The notes: generated by a model not told the origin, from the sequence alone. A stretch of 64,000 bases of DNA from Melitaea cinxia (GCF_905220565.1 NC_059400.1:6470159-6534158), one strand, 5' to 3'; shown: positions 49,901 to 60,738, counted from the stretch's first letter. Numbers and translations: made by a program.

Positions 49901-52900
49901 ACCAATTCTCAAACGTACCAAATATGCATAAAAATTTTCATAAGAATCGGTCAAGCCGTTTCGGAGGAGTTTGGCCTCTAACACTGTGACACGAAAATTT
50001 TATATATTAGATTTATTTATTATTGAACGTGGTGGTGTCAGGTGGAAGAGGGCTGGTGGCAAGGGCGACGCGCGGGACGGTCGGGCGTGTTCCCGTCCAA
50101 CTTCGTGGTGATGTTAGAGCCGCCGCCCGCGCAGCCCGCGCCCGCGGAGCCCGCGCCGGCTCTACCTCCGAAGCCCGGTGAGTTTGTCACATATCTGGGG
50201 AGGTTTTACTTTGGGTCTTGATTCCTGTATTTAATAACGATTGGTTTTCGTGAACAAAACGAACTTTTTTTTTGTTTGCCTGCGACCACGGCTGGTGTAA
50301 CCTGGCCGAAACGTCAGGCCTCAAGGTAATATATTTTACCTTAAAAAAATTTGTTCGCGTTAATCCCCGTGTGAACATTAAAATATAAAAACGAATTTTT
50401 ATAAGGTTTTAATTTATTAATTTTCTATTTGGGTATTTCCTGTTGGTTAGTACCAACTGGTATTAAAGTGGCATCGAAAACGTGGAAGTGGAAACGTGGT
50501 GGAAGTGGATCGTAGTGGGAAAAGTATACTATTGGAATAACTGAAATTATTTCCTACGAAATAGCGGAAAGATTTTTAACAGTAATACATAAAACGCCTA
50601 ATGTATCTTTAGAGGGTTTGTTAGTAAAACTCGATTGATGGCATGGTTTATTAAGCTGTCGCTATTAATATTACAAATAATATTTACAGAATTGTAGTAA
50701 AAATGAAATAGTGCAATATACGCTTCAGCCTGTGATATCCCACTGTTGGGCATAAAGCTCTTTTCCAATGTAGGAGAAGGATCAGAGCTTAATTCACTAC
50801 GCTGCTCCAATGCGGGTTGGCGGTTAGTAAAATATAATTCAATATATTTAAAATATCCGATATCACAAAAATTTCCTCGATGTCACTAAAAAGTTTTGTT
50901 AAATGTAGGCTTTATGTATTTTGATACATATCTAAATACGATATTGAATTCTCGAATATAAATTTATGAAACAATATATTGTCGTGCCTGGAGTCAATAA
51001 CAACTTCTCTTACTTCGAAGTACTCGTCTAGGAGTAAACAGTAATAATATGTCTCCTCATTTCCGAAACCATATGTCTAAACTTTTTTTGGATTTCAAAT
51101 TATGTGTTATATGTTATTTAAGCAGGCTTAGAATACTAAATAACGTTACTTAATTTTACTACATATTACATATCTTATGCAATTATGTTTTGATTTGAAA
51201 ATAGAAAGTTTATCTCGATCTGTATCCATATCTCAATCGACAATACTGTGAAAAATTGTAACGTTTATGATAACATGATGCATTTATCTACGGAATCTCA
51301 ACTTTCACCACGTGTACTTTCCTAGGTATTTTGTAAAGGCGATCCGATCTTTTACTATTACTGAAATTGCTGCCTAATTGTTTATTTATTCAACTTTATT
51401 ACACTACCGCACCTAATAAATACGACAATATAAAAATATTATTGTAATTAAACAATTGATGCTTTTAGATAAGTTTAAACACGTCGTGTATTTGTTTTAA
51501 TTCACTAAAAATAAGTGTAGATCAAATTTTGTCATCACAGTTGTCTATGGGTAGTCAAGTAAATACAAATTCAAATGTCAAAAATACTTAAATGTTTCTT
51601 AGGATAATTATTTTTAACTTTATAAAAATTATTAATATTTACTGTAGTAACTTTTCCAACATTCACAAATAAAGGCAAATAATAACACACATTTATATGT
51701 AAATATTATTAAAAATGTTATTCGGGCGAAATAAATAAATTCTATATTTATACAATAACTTAAAAGATTTTCTTATCAAAACTAGTCCGCGAGTTGACAT
51801 CATTCCAGTTAAAGTAATGTAGTTTTCTAATGTACTCGTTTGTATAAAATACTTTTTTTGCTCATTTTGTTTAACAACATTTTTCTTTTAAAGTTTCTAA
51901 ATGTTAAAATGTCTTCTTGTGCTCTTTTCACTTGCTAAAATTTAGTTAGCAGTAGTTAAACACACCTTAGAACAATGTGAGTGCAAAACTACGTACTATT
52001 TCTGAAGAGCATGCTAGGTTGAGGCTAAAATAATGTGACTATGTAGTCGTCCTGAATTTTTCTATCGTCATAAAATTATAATAACAATAATAAATAAATA
52101 AGTTTAACATACAAATACGATCGGTTGTTTCTAAGGTAGGCAACATACAAAAAACAAGGGCTTCAGGGTGGACGTTCGTTCTATTTTTTTATATAATTAT
52201 ATCTTATAACATACACACGGTCGTCTGTTCCTATGGTAAGCAACTTAATGCTTGTTATAGGTAACAGTCGACTGTTATAGCTAAATATATTTTTTTATTT
52301 ATTAATATACATAGAACTAATACATATATAAATACTATCTGACAACACAAACGTTGTTTTGCTATATATTTTATTAAACCCCACTTAATCCCCTCTCCAC
52401 CCCTTATAACTTAGGGATATGAAAAATAGATGTTGGCCGATTCTCAGACCTACCATATATCCATACAAAATTTCATAAAAATCTGTCCAGCCGTTTCGGA
52501 GGAGTATATTAACTAACATTGTGACACGAGAATTTTATTTATAAGATATTAAACGAATATTACACCCAGACGCAGGGAATCGAACCCGCAACCCGCGGAA
52601 CTGATAGCAGGGCCACCACAAACTGCGCCAACGTGCTAGTCAAAATGGGTATCTCCTAGTGAGATCACATATCGGAATGGACGCAACGAAATGGTAAACT
52701 CAACGCAGCTAAATCCGCACGGGTCTTCTCTATTTGATGTTTTACGGAATCGAAAAGCTTAATACACTTTTTTCGTTTGGTTGGGTTGACGCACTTACGT
52801 TATGAGTCTTTATTGGTTCGTGTTAATACATCAATATAAATTGTCTCAATGGCTAAACGGGGATGTAATTCAATTTATTCAATGATATAGTTTTATTGGC

Positions 52901-53628
52901 TGTTATGAGAAATTGTGTCAACATTGAGTCATCTTCCTTCTGAGAATCGAGATGTTTGATAATGATAATAAAGACTATTTTGATTCTTATCGAGTTATGT
53001 ATTTTATCATCACTTCAGCCTATTGTAGTCGACTACAGGACGTAGGCCTCCACAAGTTTGCGCCAAAAATGGCGTGAACTCATGTGTTTTGCCCATACTC
53101 ACCACGCTGGGCAGGCGGGCTGGTGACCGTATCTTATACGTCATCTATAATCACTTTTTTTTCTCATCTTGCTTAGCAGGTTTTCTTTTAAAGTTTCTAT
53201 AAAAGTTGAAATGTTGTAATTGCGTTCTAAACAATCGATTTAGGCACCTACCGTAAAATTAAGTGTTTATAGTAACCGTAAAAGTTTAAAAACATAACGT
53301 CAGTTATACTTCTATACTATAATATTGTAATGAGAAAAGCTTTGCTTCGTTATTAGTCAATGATTCTATTTTTTAAAATAATATTGACATTGGAGTAATT
53401 AAAGATTCTTAAAACCGGTGGTATAATAGATAAAAATTGTTACAGTAAAGGAGCAGTGTCGGGTACTGTTTCCTTACACGGCGGTGAACGACGATGAGCT
53501 CACGTTGGCAGAGGGGGACATCGTGAACATAGTGTCGAAGGACGCTCCCGACCGCGGCTGGTGGAAGGGAGAGTTACACGGGAGAGTGGGACTCTTCCCC
53601 GACAACTTCGTGCAGTTGTTACCGGCCG
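43885..53628 (+). CDS. cindr: CD2AP/CIN85 family adaptor (cindr), three SH3 domains (partial)
   Basis: Exons 43885-43909, 46103-46286, 48030-48135, 50042-50177 and 53446-53628; all GT/AG, phases 1, 2, 0, 1, 1, giving 211 codons without a stop. Three SH3 domains follow in tandem: SH3A about 12-64 (ALEPDEL, GGWWKGEL, GMFPDNFV), SH3B about 77-131 (ANPDELPL, EEGWWQG, GVFPSNFV) and SH3C about 154-208 (NDDELTL, RGWWKGEL, GLFPDNFV). Each carries the DEL, GWW and FPxNFV ligand-groove signatures; three at the N-terminus define CD2AP/CIN85 (Drosophila Cindr). These adaptors bind Cbl and actin regulators (capping protein) and work in endocytosis, junction and slit-diaphragm biology. A Pro/Ala-rich linker separates SH3B and SH3C. 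The Pro-rich and coiled-coil C-terminus was not found and probably lies right of the window. Confidence 0.9.
43910..46102. other. cindr intron 1, nothing recognised
   Basis: AT-rich, with no repeat family, exon or RNA gene that I can support. Confidence 0.5.
46103..46286 (+). CDS. cindr: cindr exon 2: first SH3 domain
   Basis: Acceptor TTTTTAG before 46103; donor GTTTGT at 46287, ends phase 2. Carries all of SH3A, including PGGWWKGELRGRRGMFPDNF. Confidence 0.93.
46636..46856 (-). mobile_element. SINE-like repeat, family 2, internally deleted
   Basis: AAGTTGGCAAACAAGCGTAA at the left and CCCAGTCGGTTGCTCCAGAA near the right; the middle found in 37529-37945 is missing. Confidence 0.75.
47495..47688. 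repeat. Perfect palindrome, 89-bp arms, in cindr intron 2
   Basis: 47495-47583 and 47600-47688 are exact reverse complements by my reading, with a 16-base spacer. The centre carries CCCGACGTTTCGGATACTTT and ACAGCAACCATGGTC. A related CGAAACGTCAGGC motif is at 50310. It would form a long hairpin in the pre-mRNA. Confidence 0.9.
48030..48135 (+). CDS. cindr: cindr exon 3: second SH3 domain, first half
   Basis: Acceptor TTGTGTAG before 48030, donor GTATGT at 48136, phase 2 to 0. Encodes SGAVPGRCRAVFSYQPANPD up to EVLGE. Confidence 0.92.
48917..49118 (-). repeat. Interspersed repeat A, minus copy
   Basis: CGACTTCGAAAAAACGAATT, then GCTGGGTGTACCGACTTTAT and CGACCTACGTTGTATGATC. Confidence 0.7.
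49148..49302 (+). mobile_element. SINE-like repeat, family 2, fragment
   Basis: AGAAGATCACAGCTAAATAA through ATAAGCTACGGTAATCGC. It is followed by a short piece of tRNA-derived SINE head (CGCTGCGCCAACGCGGCGT). Confidence 0.75.
49701..50011 (-). mobile_element. Helitron-like element, family H3, next to an SH3 exon
   Basis: Left edge CAGCTGACCCAGCAAACGTT, right edge AAAATTTTATATATTAGA. It ends 30 bases upstream of cindr exon 4, so the branch-point region of that intron lies in or beside the element. Confidence 0.75.
50042..50177 (+). CDS. cindr: cindr exon 4: second SH3 domain, second half, and Pro/Ala linker
   Basis: Acceptor GTGTCAG before 50042, donor GTGAGT at 50178, ends phase 1. Encodes VEEGWWQGRRAGRSGVFPSN and a linker of PA repeats ending LPPKP. 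Very GC-rich against AT-rich introns. A Helitron-like repeat ends 30 bases before the exon. Confidence 0.93.
50721..50824 (-). mobile_element. tRNA-derived SINE, 3' fragment
   Basis: CGCTTCAGCCTGTGATATCC and GGATCAGAGCTTAATTCACT; minus copy of the SINE 3' half. Confidence 0.75.
52336..52546 (-). mobile_element. Helitron-like element, family H3, short copy
   Basis: AGATGTTGGCCGATTCTCAG and CAGCCGTTTCGGAGGAGTAT shared with 18960, 28534 and 49701. Confidence 0.65.
52562..52660 (-). mobile_element. tRNA-like SINE head
   Basis: GGGAATCGAACCCGCAACCC is a B-box-like block on the minus strand, followed by ACAAACTGCGCCAACGTGC. It is not an intact tRNA gene. Confidence 0.55.
52999..53130 (-). mobile_element. 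RTE-tailed repeat, family 3, fragment
   Basis: CAGCCTATTGTAGTCGACTA and CCAAAAATGGCGTGAACTCA; minus copy of the 3' part. Confidence 0.75.
53446..53628 (+). CDS. cindr: cindr exon 5: third SH3 domain
   Basis: Acceptor TTACAG before 53446, donor GTGAGT at 53629, phase 1 to 1. Carries SH3C: VLFPYTAVNDDELTLAEGD through GLFPDNFVQLLPA. The symmetric 1-1 phase means it can be skipped without shifting frame. Confidence 0.93.
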
Positions 53629-53967
53629 GTGAGTTGAGAATTTATCATATACTTACTAGAAGTTTTTTACTTTTTAATTAATCTTATTTTTAAATGTATA
53701 GTTTTTGTCTTCTACTTTTTTGTTATTATTCATTACAAAAAAATTAACTCCTTTTTTTTTTTTTTTTTTTTAATTGATGTCTGTGACTTGTCACAAAGAA
53801 ATATGTTTCTTATTTCTTATTTATTCTTCTTTCCCGCGACAACGTCCGCGTAGATTATTTTATAAATAGGTAATATAGGTATCGGCACGGATATTGAGAA
53901 CTCAACGACAGAGTGGGGAACGCTTTACGCAACGTTCAGGCAAACGGAAAATAAAGTATATTTCATT

Positions 53968-54086
53968 ACAAGTGTGGAAAGGCTGTCATTGCAAAGAGTT
54001 CCGACGAATGTCTACCCGAGCCGAGGCGCAGCCGAAGGCGAGGGTTGACAGTCGGAACAAATTGCAATGACGGTTCCGCACGTGTA
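53968..54086. repeat. Imperfect palindrome in cindr intron 5
   Basis: ACAAGTGTGGAAAGGCTGTC on the left pairs with the complement of GACGGTTCCGCACGTGT on the right; both arms contain a TCATTGCAA block. The spacer is GC-rich. Confidence 0.6.
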
Positions 54087-54444
54087 CTGAACGACTATTT
54101 TTAATACAGTTGCGAAAAAATGAAGCAATTTAATAAAATAATAAAAAGAAAATTTCTGAAAAATGGCGCCAACCGTAGAATATAAGCAGAGTTTTTTTTT
54201 CTTCACCCATTTTGGTAGGCAAAGGGAACTATGCCCATACAGCCAAGTCTTCAGTAGAAGTTTTTTATTGATATGAAATGAAAATGAAATTTAATGAGAT
54301 GAAATGAAATGAAACCTAACCACACTCATTCAATCAAATCATTAAATCTGATATTGAAACAAATTAGTAGCTTCTTTTTAGAAATATACTACAAAAATAA
54401 AATAAAATGTGTAAGTGCTTTTTTTTATTTTTTTATTATTATTA

Positions 54445-54760
54445 CAGCCTATACAGTCCACTGCTGGACATAGACCTCCACAAGTTTACGCCAAAAATAA
54501 CGTGAACTCATGTGTTTTGCCCATAGTCACCACGCTGGGCAGGCGGGTTGGTGACCGCAGTACTGGCTTTGTCGCATCGAAGACGCTGCTGCCCGTCTTC
54601 GGCCTGTGTATTTCAAAGCCAGCAGTTGGATGGTTATCCCGCCATCGGTCGGCTTCTTAAGTTCCAAGGTGGTTGTGGAACCTTGTTATCCCTTAGTCGC
54701 CTCTTACGACACCCACGGGAAGAGAGGGGGTGGCTAAATTCTTTAGTGCCGTAGCCACAC
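54445..54760 (-). mobile_element. RTE-tailed repeat, family 3, near full length
   Basis: From CAGCCTATACAGTCCACTGC to CTTCTTAAGTTCCAAGGTGG and ACGACACCCACGGGAAGAGA. ORFs here are chance frames. Confidence 0.82.
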
Positions 54761-54770
54761 AGCACAGTGT

Positions 54771-57427
54771 AAGTGCTTAGTACTCATTAAATGTCTTATA
54801 GAGGTTAAAATGGGAGTAAAGTTGAAGGTCAGTGCTCAATATCCGTTCCTATAACCATGCCGTCTATAGATATTTAGGAGTAAGCATTTGAAATTTTTAA
54901 AACCATCATTCCATACTATTTCTGATAGCTGCTAACCGCGACTTTCTGACTTTCAACTCCATATGAACACTTGAAGGGAAAAATTTCCGCAGACGCTAAA
55001 ACGAGTGTCAGTCTCAGTTTCGATCAGTAGCTTCATAAAAATTTCATACCTTTAACAATAAAAATGACGTAGTTTCCATTGAAATTTTCATCCTCTTTTT
55101 TATCCTCATAAGGGTAGAATTCCCACAAACGCTAAAACAGGTACGTAAGTATAGTAAGTTGTTATTTTTAATCAATAGCCTAAAAATAAAATTTTGCGTT
55201 TCTAACTGCAAAGACGAGGGAATTCCATACAAACATTCATTCCCTGTTTCACCACCTTAGAAATAGAATTTCTTAAAATCCTTCTAACTACTAACTATGA
55301 ACCACCCGCTGCCAAATTTCTTGAGTTCTTGTTCATATTGATTTAAAAACAAAACAAAACGATCTTTCGAACCGTGACCGATTAGTTGATAACTTACGTA
55401 AAAGTTGCGACGGTATCGCATCGTCACAAGGTTAACAGCAAGTGTGACAACTTCGATAAACATTCTCCGCGCATGTCTTACGGAACGTATGAGTATTATT
55501 CGTTTGTTTATATTATTGTTAATATATTTTAGTATGACAGTTATTTTTTTTAACTAGGTTTTGTCAAGCAGTTATTGTGAAATGTTGTACAAGTAACCAA
55601 CAAAAGTAGGTATAATAAGGTATTTTGTCATGAAAATATATATTTTTTATTATGGTTTTTTTTTTGTATTTAAAGAAATTATAAAATTTTGTAATGCAAT
55701 ATTCGTCGGAATATTTTACAAATACGCGGCTTAAGTATGTATAGGTGTGTACACATTTGTTCTCTCTATGGGAAACTTTGCTTATGTCAATATTTGGATT
55801 TGCACTTTTAGCGGGAGCTTTTAGCGGGTGCAAATATTTATTACAATGCAAAGTGTAGTAAAAGTGAGAAAAAGTTCCCATGTCAGATTTTTAATTAAAA
55901 TAAATGTTTGTTTTTATAAATATTGAAAATAAAAGATAAAAAAAATGTATGTACTTCATTGCTTTTCAAACTGTTGCAAGTTGCGGGGTAAATAGCTTTC
56001 AAAAAGGACAATATAAAAAATATTACACCGTAAAGGCATTCAATTTTGATTATAATGTTTAACTTCTTTATCGTTTACTTAATTTTTCGATCGATAAAGT
56101 ACGTTAATATTATTAACACTTTTGAAGGTTACAAGCTAAGTAAGGTATCGCAAATAATATTTACAGGCTTAAATTTTATGTAAAGTTTTATGTTTGTAAG
56201 CGTTTATAAATATGTACACATACATACATATCTTGTCGTATCTGTGTGATACTCATAGACATTTTATGGTACAAGTCGATTACTATCTTTTGTTGTGTGC
56301 TAGTATTAATATTACAAAACATAATTAACCTTTAGGAAGGACTGGCCTTACTGCCAATTTGTACGAAATGTTAAATAGGGTATCGATCGATAAAGTGAAA
56401 ATAAAAAATATATGCGTACAGACAAAATTTCAGATAGATTTTTGTTATATTTTATGTATTGTAGGGAAAAAGATAATTAAAGAACCTTGCGAGTGGCTTC
56501 GTGATCTGTGTCCTAAAATTGTTTTGTTTATCTATATTATAATACATGACGCAAAAACTTTGTACCCCTTTTAACGAAAACTACGTGGACGGAGGCGTAT
56601 GAAATTTCGTACACTTATAGTTTATAGAGAGAAGGGGTGCAGAATGCTAATAATTTTTTTAAATTATGCATAAAAATATATCAAATCATTAAAAAAACCA
56701 TTACTGACTACCATGTATTTGACATACACACGCATATTGTATACTCTTTTGTTGATTGTCAGCCTGTGGTCAAATAAAAAAATTAAAAAAAATCTTTATT
56801 TTCATTATTGTTTTTTTTTTATTTAAATTTTTAATTATGGTCGAATTTCGACCACTGGGCGACTACTAGTCAATTTAATTGTCTTAATTAGTCATAGTAA
56901 ATTAGCTAAAAATGATGCTATGACAAATAAAGTGTACATAAATGAACTACTTAATTACTGGTTCTCTGACGTGATACCTACCATGCGAAGCATTTGTTAT
57001 GTTTCTGGGCTAATTAAATTACGCTTCGTTACAATAAGATTGATCATACTATTCAACCAAGCAGCTTAAGTAGTTTGAACGTCAATGCATACAATCAATT
57101 ACCTTATTTAACCCAGTTGAAACCATAACAATGCGTGCATCGTATTTGAAGCCTCGCGTGTTACATACGTAAACAAATGACGACATCTAATCACATTAGT
57201 AACAACCGCCCATAACGTACGATGTTCTGCTATTGACATTTCTTGTGAAGGTTGCGAGTTCTCGAGAGTGGTCGAAGTCGTGATTTTGCGTAACCTTACC
57301 TCATCGTATCGAGGCTTAGCCAGTATTTTAGTATTTTAATAGTGTCGACGTCTTGTCGAGTGAACGTTTATCAAATATCGAAACATTTTTAATTTAGTTT
57401 TAATTTCGATATTAGTGCATTCCAAAA
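54771..57427. other. Intronic/intergenic spacer, nothing recognised
   Basis: AT-rich; short ORFs (55564-55881 minus, 56359-56574 plus) show no domain. 57200-57427 is GC-richer and may be 5' UTR of the exon at 57428. Confidence 0.5.
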
Positions 57428-57440
57428 ATGGGCACAGAAA
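57428..57440 (+). CDS. Possible alternative first coding exon (MGTE-)
   Basis: ATG GGC ACA GAA A followed by a strong donor GTGAGT at 57441, preceded by about 200 bases of relatively GC-richer, UTR-like sequence. It ends in phase 1, the same phase as the exit of the third SH3 exon, so it could splice to the same downstream cindr exon and make an SH3-less isoform. It could equally be the start of another gene. A TIR transposon begins 21 bases after the donor. Confidence 0.4.
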
Positions 57441-58073
57441 GTGAGTTGTTTATTAGGCATATAGGGTCATTGCGCCTGTTCGCGTCCATCGCCCAATTCG
57501 CGTCCATTTTACGGATCTCACTTTGAAAAGTCTCGAAATTAAGTATACTAAGACACCAATAAGTCGAAAAATAATTACCGGCTAATACCTCAATGTATAA
57601 GAGGCACGTACGCATAGACAAAAGTTCCGTGCGTCCAAGCAATCCTGGGTAAAAAAAATAGTTAGTGAGGGCTGTTCAACAAGAGAGCGCGAAGGCACGG
57701 AATAATGAGAAGAAAATAGTGGGCAGCGGTTTGTTTGAAGGTGAGTCTTTTATTGTTTTATGTCTATTTTGGATACATAGCTGTTTCTAGGCGTTGGTTA
57801 TGATAAAAGGAATTATAATAATTATGAATTTGCTTATTTTTTTTATAGTTAACAGTTAAAATAAGGTGGACGCGAACTACTACACCGAATTTATAAAACT
57901 TCCACTTTGCGTCCGCAATGGACGCAAACTATACCTAAGGGATTAGTAATAAAACTAAATCGCGTCCATTTTTTTAATTAATTCTATAAGTTTAATACAT
58001 AAAACTAAAAGTTTAATACCTATTCTACTTTGAACGAAATAAGTGATTTCTTTCTTATTTTTTTCTGTTTAAG

Positions 58074-58319
58074 ATGAGTTCTTTGCAAATAAGAAAGAAG
58101 AAGGAAAAAAGAACATACACAGAGGAAGATTTAGGGGAAGATTTGCATGACATCCAAGAGAAGAAGAAATCCGTAAGACAAGTACCTATGCAAAAAATAT
58201 GCTATTCCGATATTGGACAAAATCAGTGGGTGCAGACCAAGAGGGTACAAAACTTATCTACACAAATAAATAAAATTGGAGTGTCTGTTTGTGATATTAA
58301 AGTAACAGCTTTTTACTAA
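58074..58319 (+). pseudogene. Transposon ORF fragment with pipsqueak-like helix-turn-helix
   Basis: 81 codons within the TIR element. TYTEEDLGEDLHDIQEKKKS followed by VRQV fits the psq HTH pattern (YTEEDL..AL.DI..GKKS.RQA) at about residues 14-37. The rest, from QKICYSDIGQNQWVQ, matches nothing I know. Such HTHs sit at the N-terminus of pogo/Tigger-like transposases; no DDE catalytic part follows, so this is a relic or one exon. An acceptor-like TTTAAG precedes the ATG. Confidence 0.5.
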
Positions 58320-58370
58320 ATGTATATTGATTTATACACGGTACCTATACCAAAATAAGCAATCTCTTTA

Positions 58371-59025
58371 CTGTATGATGCCCTAATAAGAAGTCAGCTT
58401 GAGTATAATGCGGTAGTATGATCTCCACATGAAGTCAAATACAGACTCATACTGGAACGTATTCAAAATAAATTCACCAGGTTTCTTTACCATAGGCTTT
58501 ATGGCGTGTATCCCTTGTATCCCTTGATGTATCCAACATTTTTTGTATTGGGCATGGTTGGATACAACAAGTTGGAGACTAGGAGAGAGCTGGCTCTGGC
58601 AACTTATATTTTAAAATTATTCCGTGTTGTTGTCAATAATCCAGGGGTACTGCAGTGGATAGGTTTGAGCGTACCCGATAGGTATCATCTACAACGAAGA
58701 CAGCGACCGAGCTTATTTGCAGTACCCCACGGCAGAACCGAGCTGAAAACGCTGAACTTGGTGGCTGACACACTAGACCTTTTTTCTTGTTCGTAGAGTG
58801 AATTCGCTAAAGTTACTTTGTATATAATATGTTATGAGAAATGAATTTAATATTTTATATTTATTATTGTTTGGTTTTTAGTATTATGTTCAAGTCAGCT
58901 AATTCTTTTTTAATTATAGTTTAACATTTTTTCCTTTTGCTTTGTGTCTCCTTTACTATGTCTAATGAATTGGGTTATGCCTGTAATATTAGATGTAAGA
59001 AAATAAAATAAATAAATAAATAAAA
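58371..59025 (+). pseudogene. 5'-truncated non-LTR retrotransposon end
   Basis: Reads LYDALIRSQLEYNAVV, a stop (TGA in place of Trp), then SPHEVKYRLILERIQNKFTR and, from 58506, a C-terminal stretch typical of the end of Jockey-type reverse transcriptases; stop at 58794-58796. A 3' UTR follows, then an (AATA)n tail at 58999-59025. Nested inside the TIR transposon. Confidence 0.75.
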
Positions 59026-59248
59026 ACATTTTTTAGAATTTTTGTCTGTCTGTCTGTCTGTTTGCTCCGGCTAATCACTGAAACGACTAGACTGGTTTTG
59101 ACGTTACCATCTATATAGCTAATGAAATAAGGAGTAACTTAGGCTACCTTTATTTTAGAAATTTATTTATTTTGTAATTCTACGAACAGAACAATATTTT
59201 TTTATTATAATTATAATTCCACGCGGATGAAGTCGCGAGCACAGCTAG
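59026..59248 (+). mobile_element. Helitron-like 3' fragment
   Basis: GTCTGTCTGTCTGTCTG microsatellite, AAGGAGTAACTTAGGCTACC, then ATGAAGTCGCGAGCACAGCTAG before T. Same family as 9590-9844. Confidence 0.65.
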
Positions 59249-59369
59249 TATCAAATAAAACCAAGTAACGAAGAAGAAAACAGCGGTATTATTAATATTT
59301 AATGCGAATGGCGATATGTGTCCACCCCGTATTTTGTTTCCATAATTATTATTAATCAAGGCTGATCTT

Positions 59370-59690
59370 TGTGGTGCTGTGTGCTTACGGCATCAAAGAA
59401 CATAAACACCCATTCTCTTCCCGTGGATGTCGTAAGAGGCGACTAAGTTCCACTACTACCTCGGAACTTAAAAAGCCGACCGATGGCGGGATATCCATCC
59501 AACTGCTGGCTTTGAAATACACAGGACGAAGACGGGCAGCAGCGTCTTCGGTACGACAATGCCAGGCCTGCGGTCACCAACCCGTCTGCCCAGCGTGGTG
59601 ACTATGGGCAAAACACAGGAGTGAACTTGTTGAGGCCTATGTCCAGTAGTCGACTGCGAAAGGCTGCTGTGATTGTAATTGCAGGCTGAT
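59370..59690 (+). mobile_element. RTE-tailed repeat, family 3, near full length
   Basis: CTCTTCCCGTGGATGTCGTA through GAGGCCTATGTCCAGTAGTC and GAAAGGCTG. Inserted in the TIR transposon. Confidence 0.82.
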
Positions 59691-60657
59691 CTTTAGCTTG
59701 CTTACATTCCTTTAAAATTCACAGAACAGATAATTGTTGAATTTTATAGGTGGAATTACTATTTACTGACTACATAGGTACCTAATTTGTTTTTTAATTT
59801 TAAGTTCTATCAATGTTAAGAAGAATAAATATGTGTATTATTTTCTTTATAGTGATTTATTAATGTTAATATGTTGATTTTTAAATAACTATAATTCTTT
59901 AATAAATAAATTATTAAAATCCAATCTCTCTTTACATTATCATAAAAATATCACCTCTTTATTCCTTTTCTAAGCTGGTGGACGCGAAGTGGTCCAGCGG
60001 GTGGACGCAAGTTGGATTTTATGGACGCAAACTGGGTAAATCGCCTAATTCTGAAGTTTGTATTTAAATAAAATAATAAGAAGATGTTTCGAACAAAACT
60101 GAAAATTAATCTTTAAATAGACTATATAATGAACACAGTGAATAATTTTTTCATAGAAATTGGTGCGAGGACATTTTTATTTTCTTCTTCAAACTTGCCA
60201 ACTGCACTAAGTGGACGCGAACAGGCGCAATGACCCTACATACTAAAGTTTGTTGATATTAAGTATTTCTACATAACATAAGAAGTTCGGAATTATGCAC
60301 TAGTTGGGTAAATAACTAAAAAGTAAATGTAAAAGTTTTTAATGTGTAACACTACTATTTAAACATTATTGACAAGATTAAAAAGTTTATCAGTTTTCAA
60401 GTAATCGACTACGTTGCAAAGTGATCGTGATTATCAATAATAATGTGTCTACTTCGTTTTATTGGTCGGTTTGTTTTTGATAATGAATCGATGAATTGAT
60501 TGACAACAATGCATTAAACGTAATAAATATGATTCGAAATCAGTCATTTGTAATATTTTACATGCGTTACAGCGTGTATGTGTCGTTTAGTATGTGAAGT
60601 TATTAAAGAATTGACATTTTTCGCGCGCGAAAAATTTAGTATTACTTTCAATGCAGC

Positions 60658-60682
60658 TATATAAAATTATAAATAAATCAGT
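60658..60682 (+). promoter_or_regulatory. Possible core promoter (TATA and TCAGT initiator)
   Basis: TATATAAA (60658-60665) lies about 22 bases before the A of TCAGT (60678-60682), closer than the usual 30. It is followed 36 bases on by the MVHK first exon. AT-rich DNA makes chance TATA matches frequent. Confidence 0.25.
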
Positions 60683-60717
60683 TGTGTTTATGCAAGAGTA
60701 TCTCAAGTTCAGTAAAT

Positions 60718-60730
60718 ATGGTACATAAGC
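60718..60730 (+). CDS. Possible alternative first coding exon (MVHK-)
   Basis: ATG GTA CAT AAG C followed by donor GTAAGT at 60731; again 13 coding bases and phase 1. The upstream stretch has TATATAAA at 60658 and TCAGT-type initiator motifs at 60678 and 60709. It is either a further cindr start or the first exon of an unrelated gene whose remaining exons are outside the window. Confidence 0.4.
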
Positions 60731-60738
60731 GTAAGTAG

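Larger units (their letters stand above)
50178..53445. other. cindr intron 4 with several repeat fragments
   Basis: Holds repeats at 50721, 52336, 52562 and 52999; the rest (including 50825-52335) shows no supported feature. Confidence 0.6.
57462..60238. mobile_element. TIR DNA transposon with nested insertions
   Basis: Ends are perfect 27-bp inverted repeats (TAGGGTCATTGCGCCTGTTC plus GCGTCCA) and CATA directly flanks both, so either a 4-bp CATA or a TA target duplication. The subterminal motif GGACGC-AA occurs many times near both ends (57490-57965, 59985-60215), as expected for transposase binding sites. The interior holds a pipsqueak-like ORF (58074), a truncated LINE (58371-59025), a Helitron-like piece and a family-3 repeat. 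The superfamily is not settled. Confidence 0.85.

Noticed and set aside
55564..55881. 105-codon minus-strand ORF
   Set aside because: Low-complexity AT-rich composition, no domain, no coding bias.
56335..56395. Possible further cindr exon (acceptor-like CTTTAG at 56335)
   Set aside because: The frame gives GRTGLTANLYEMLNR with no resemblance to CD2AP/CIN85 linkers, and no good donor follows in a plausible place.
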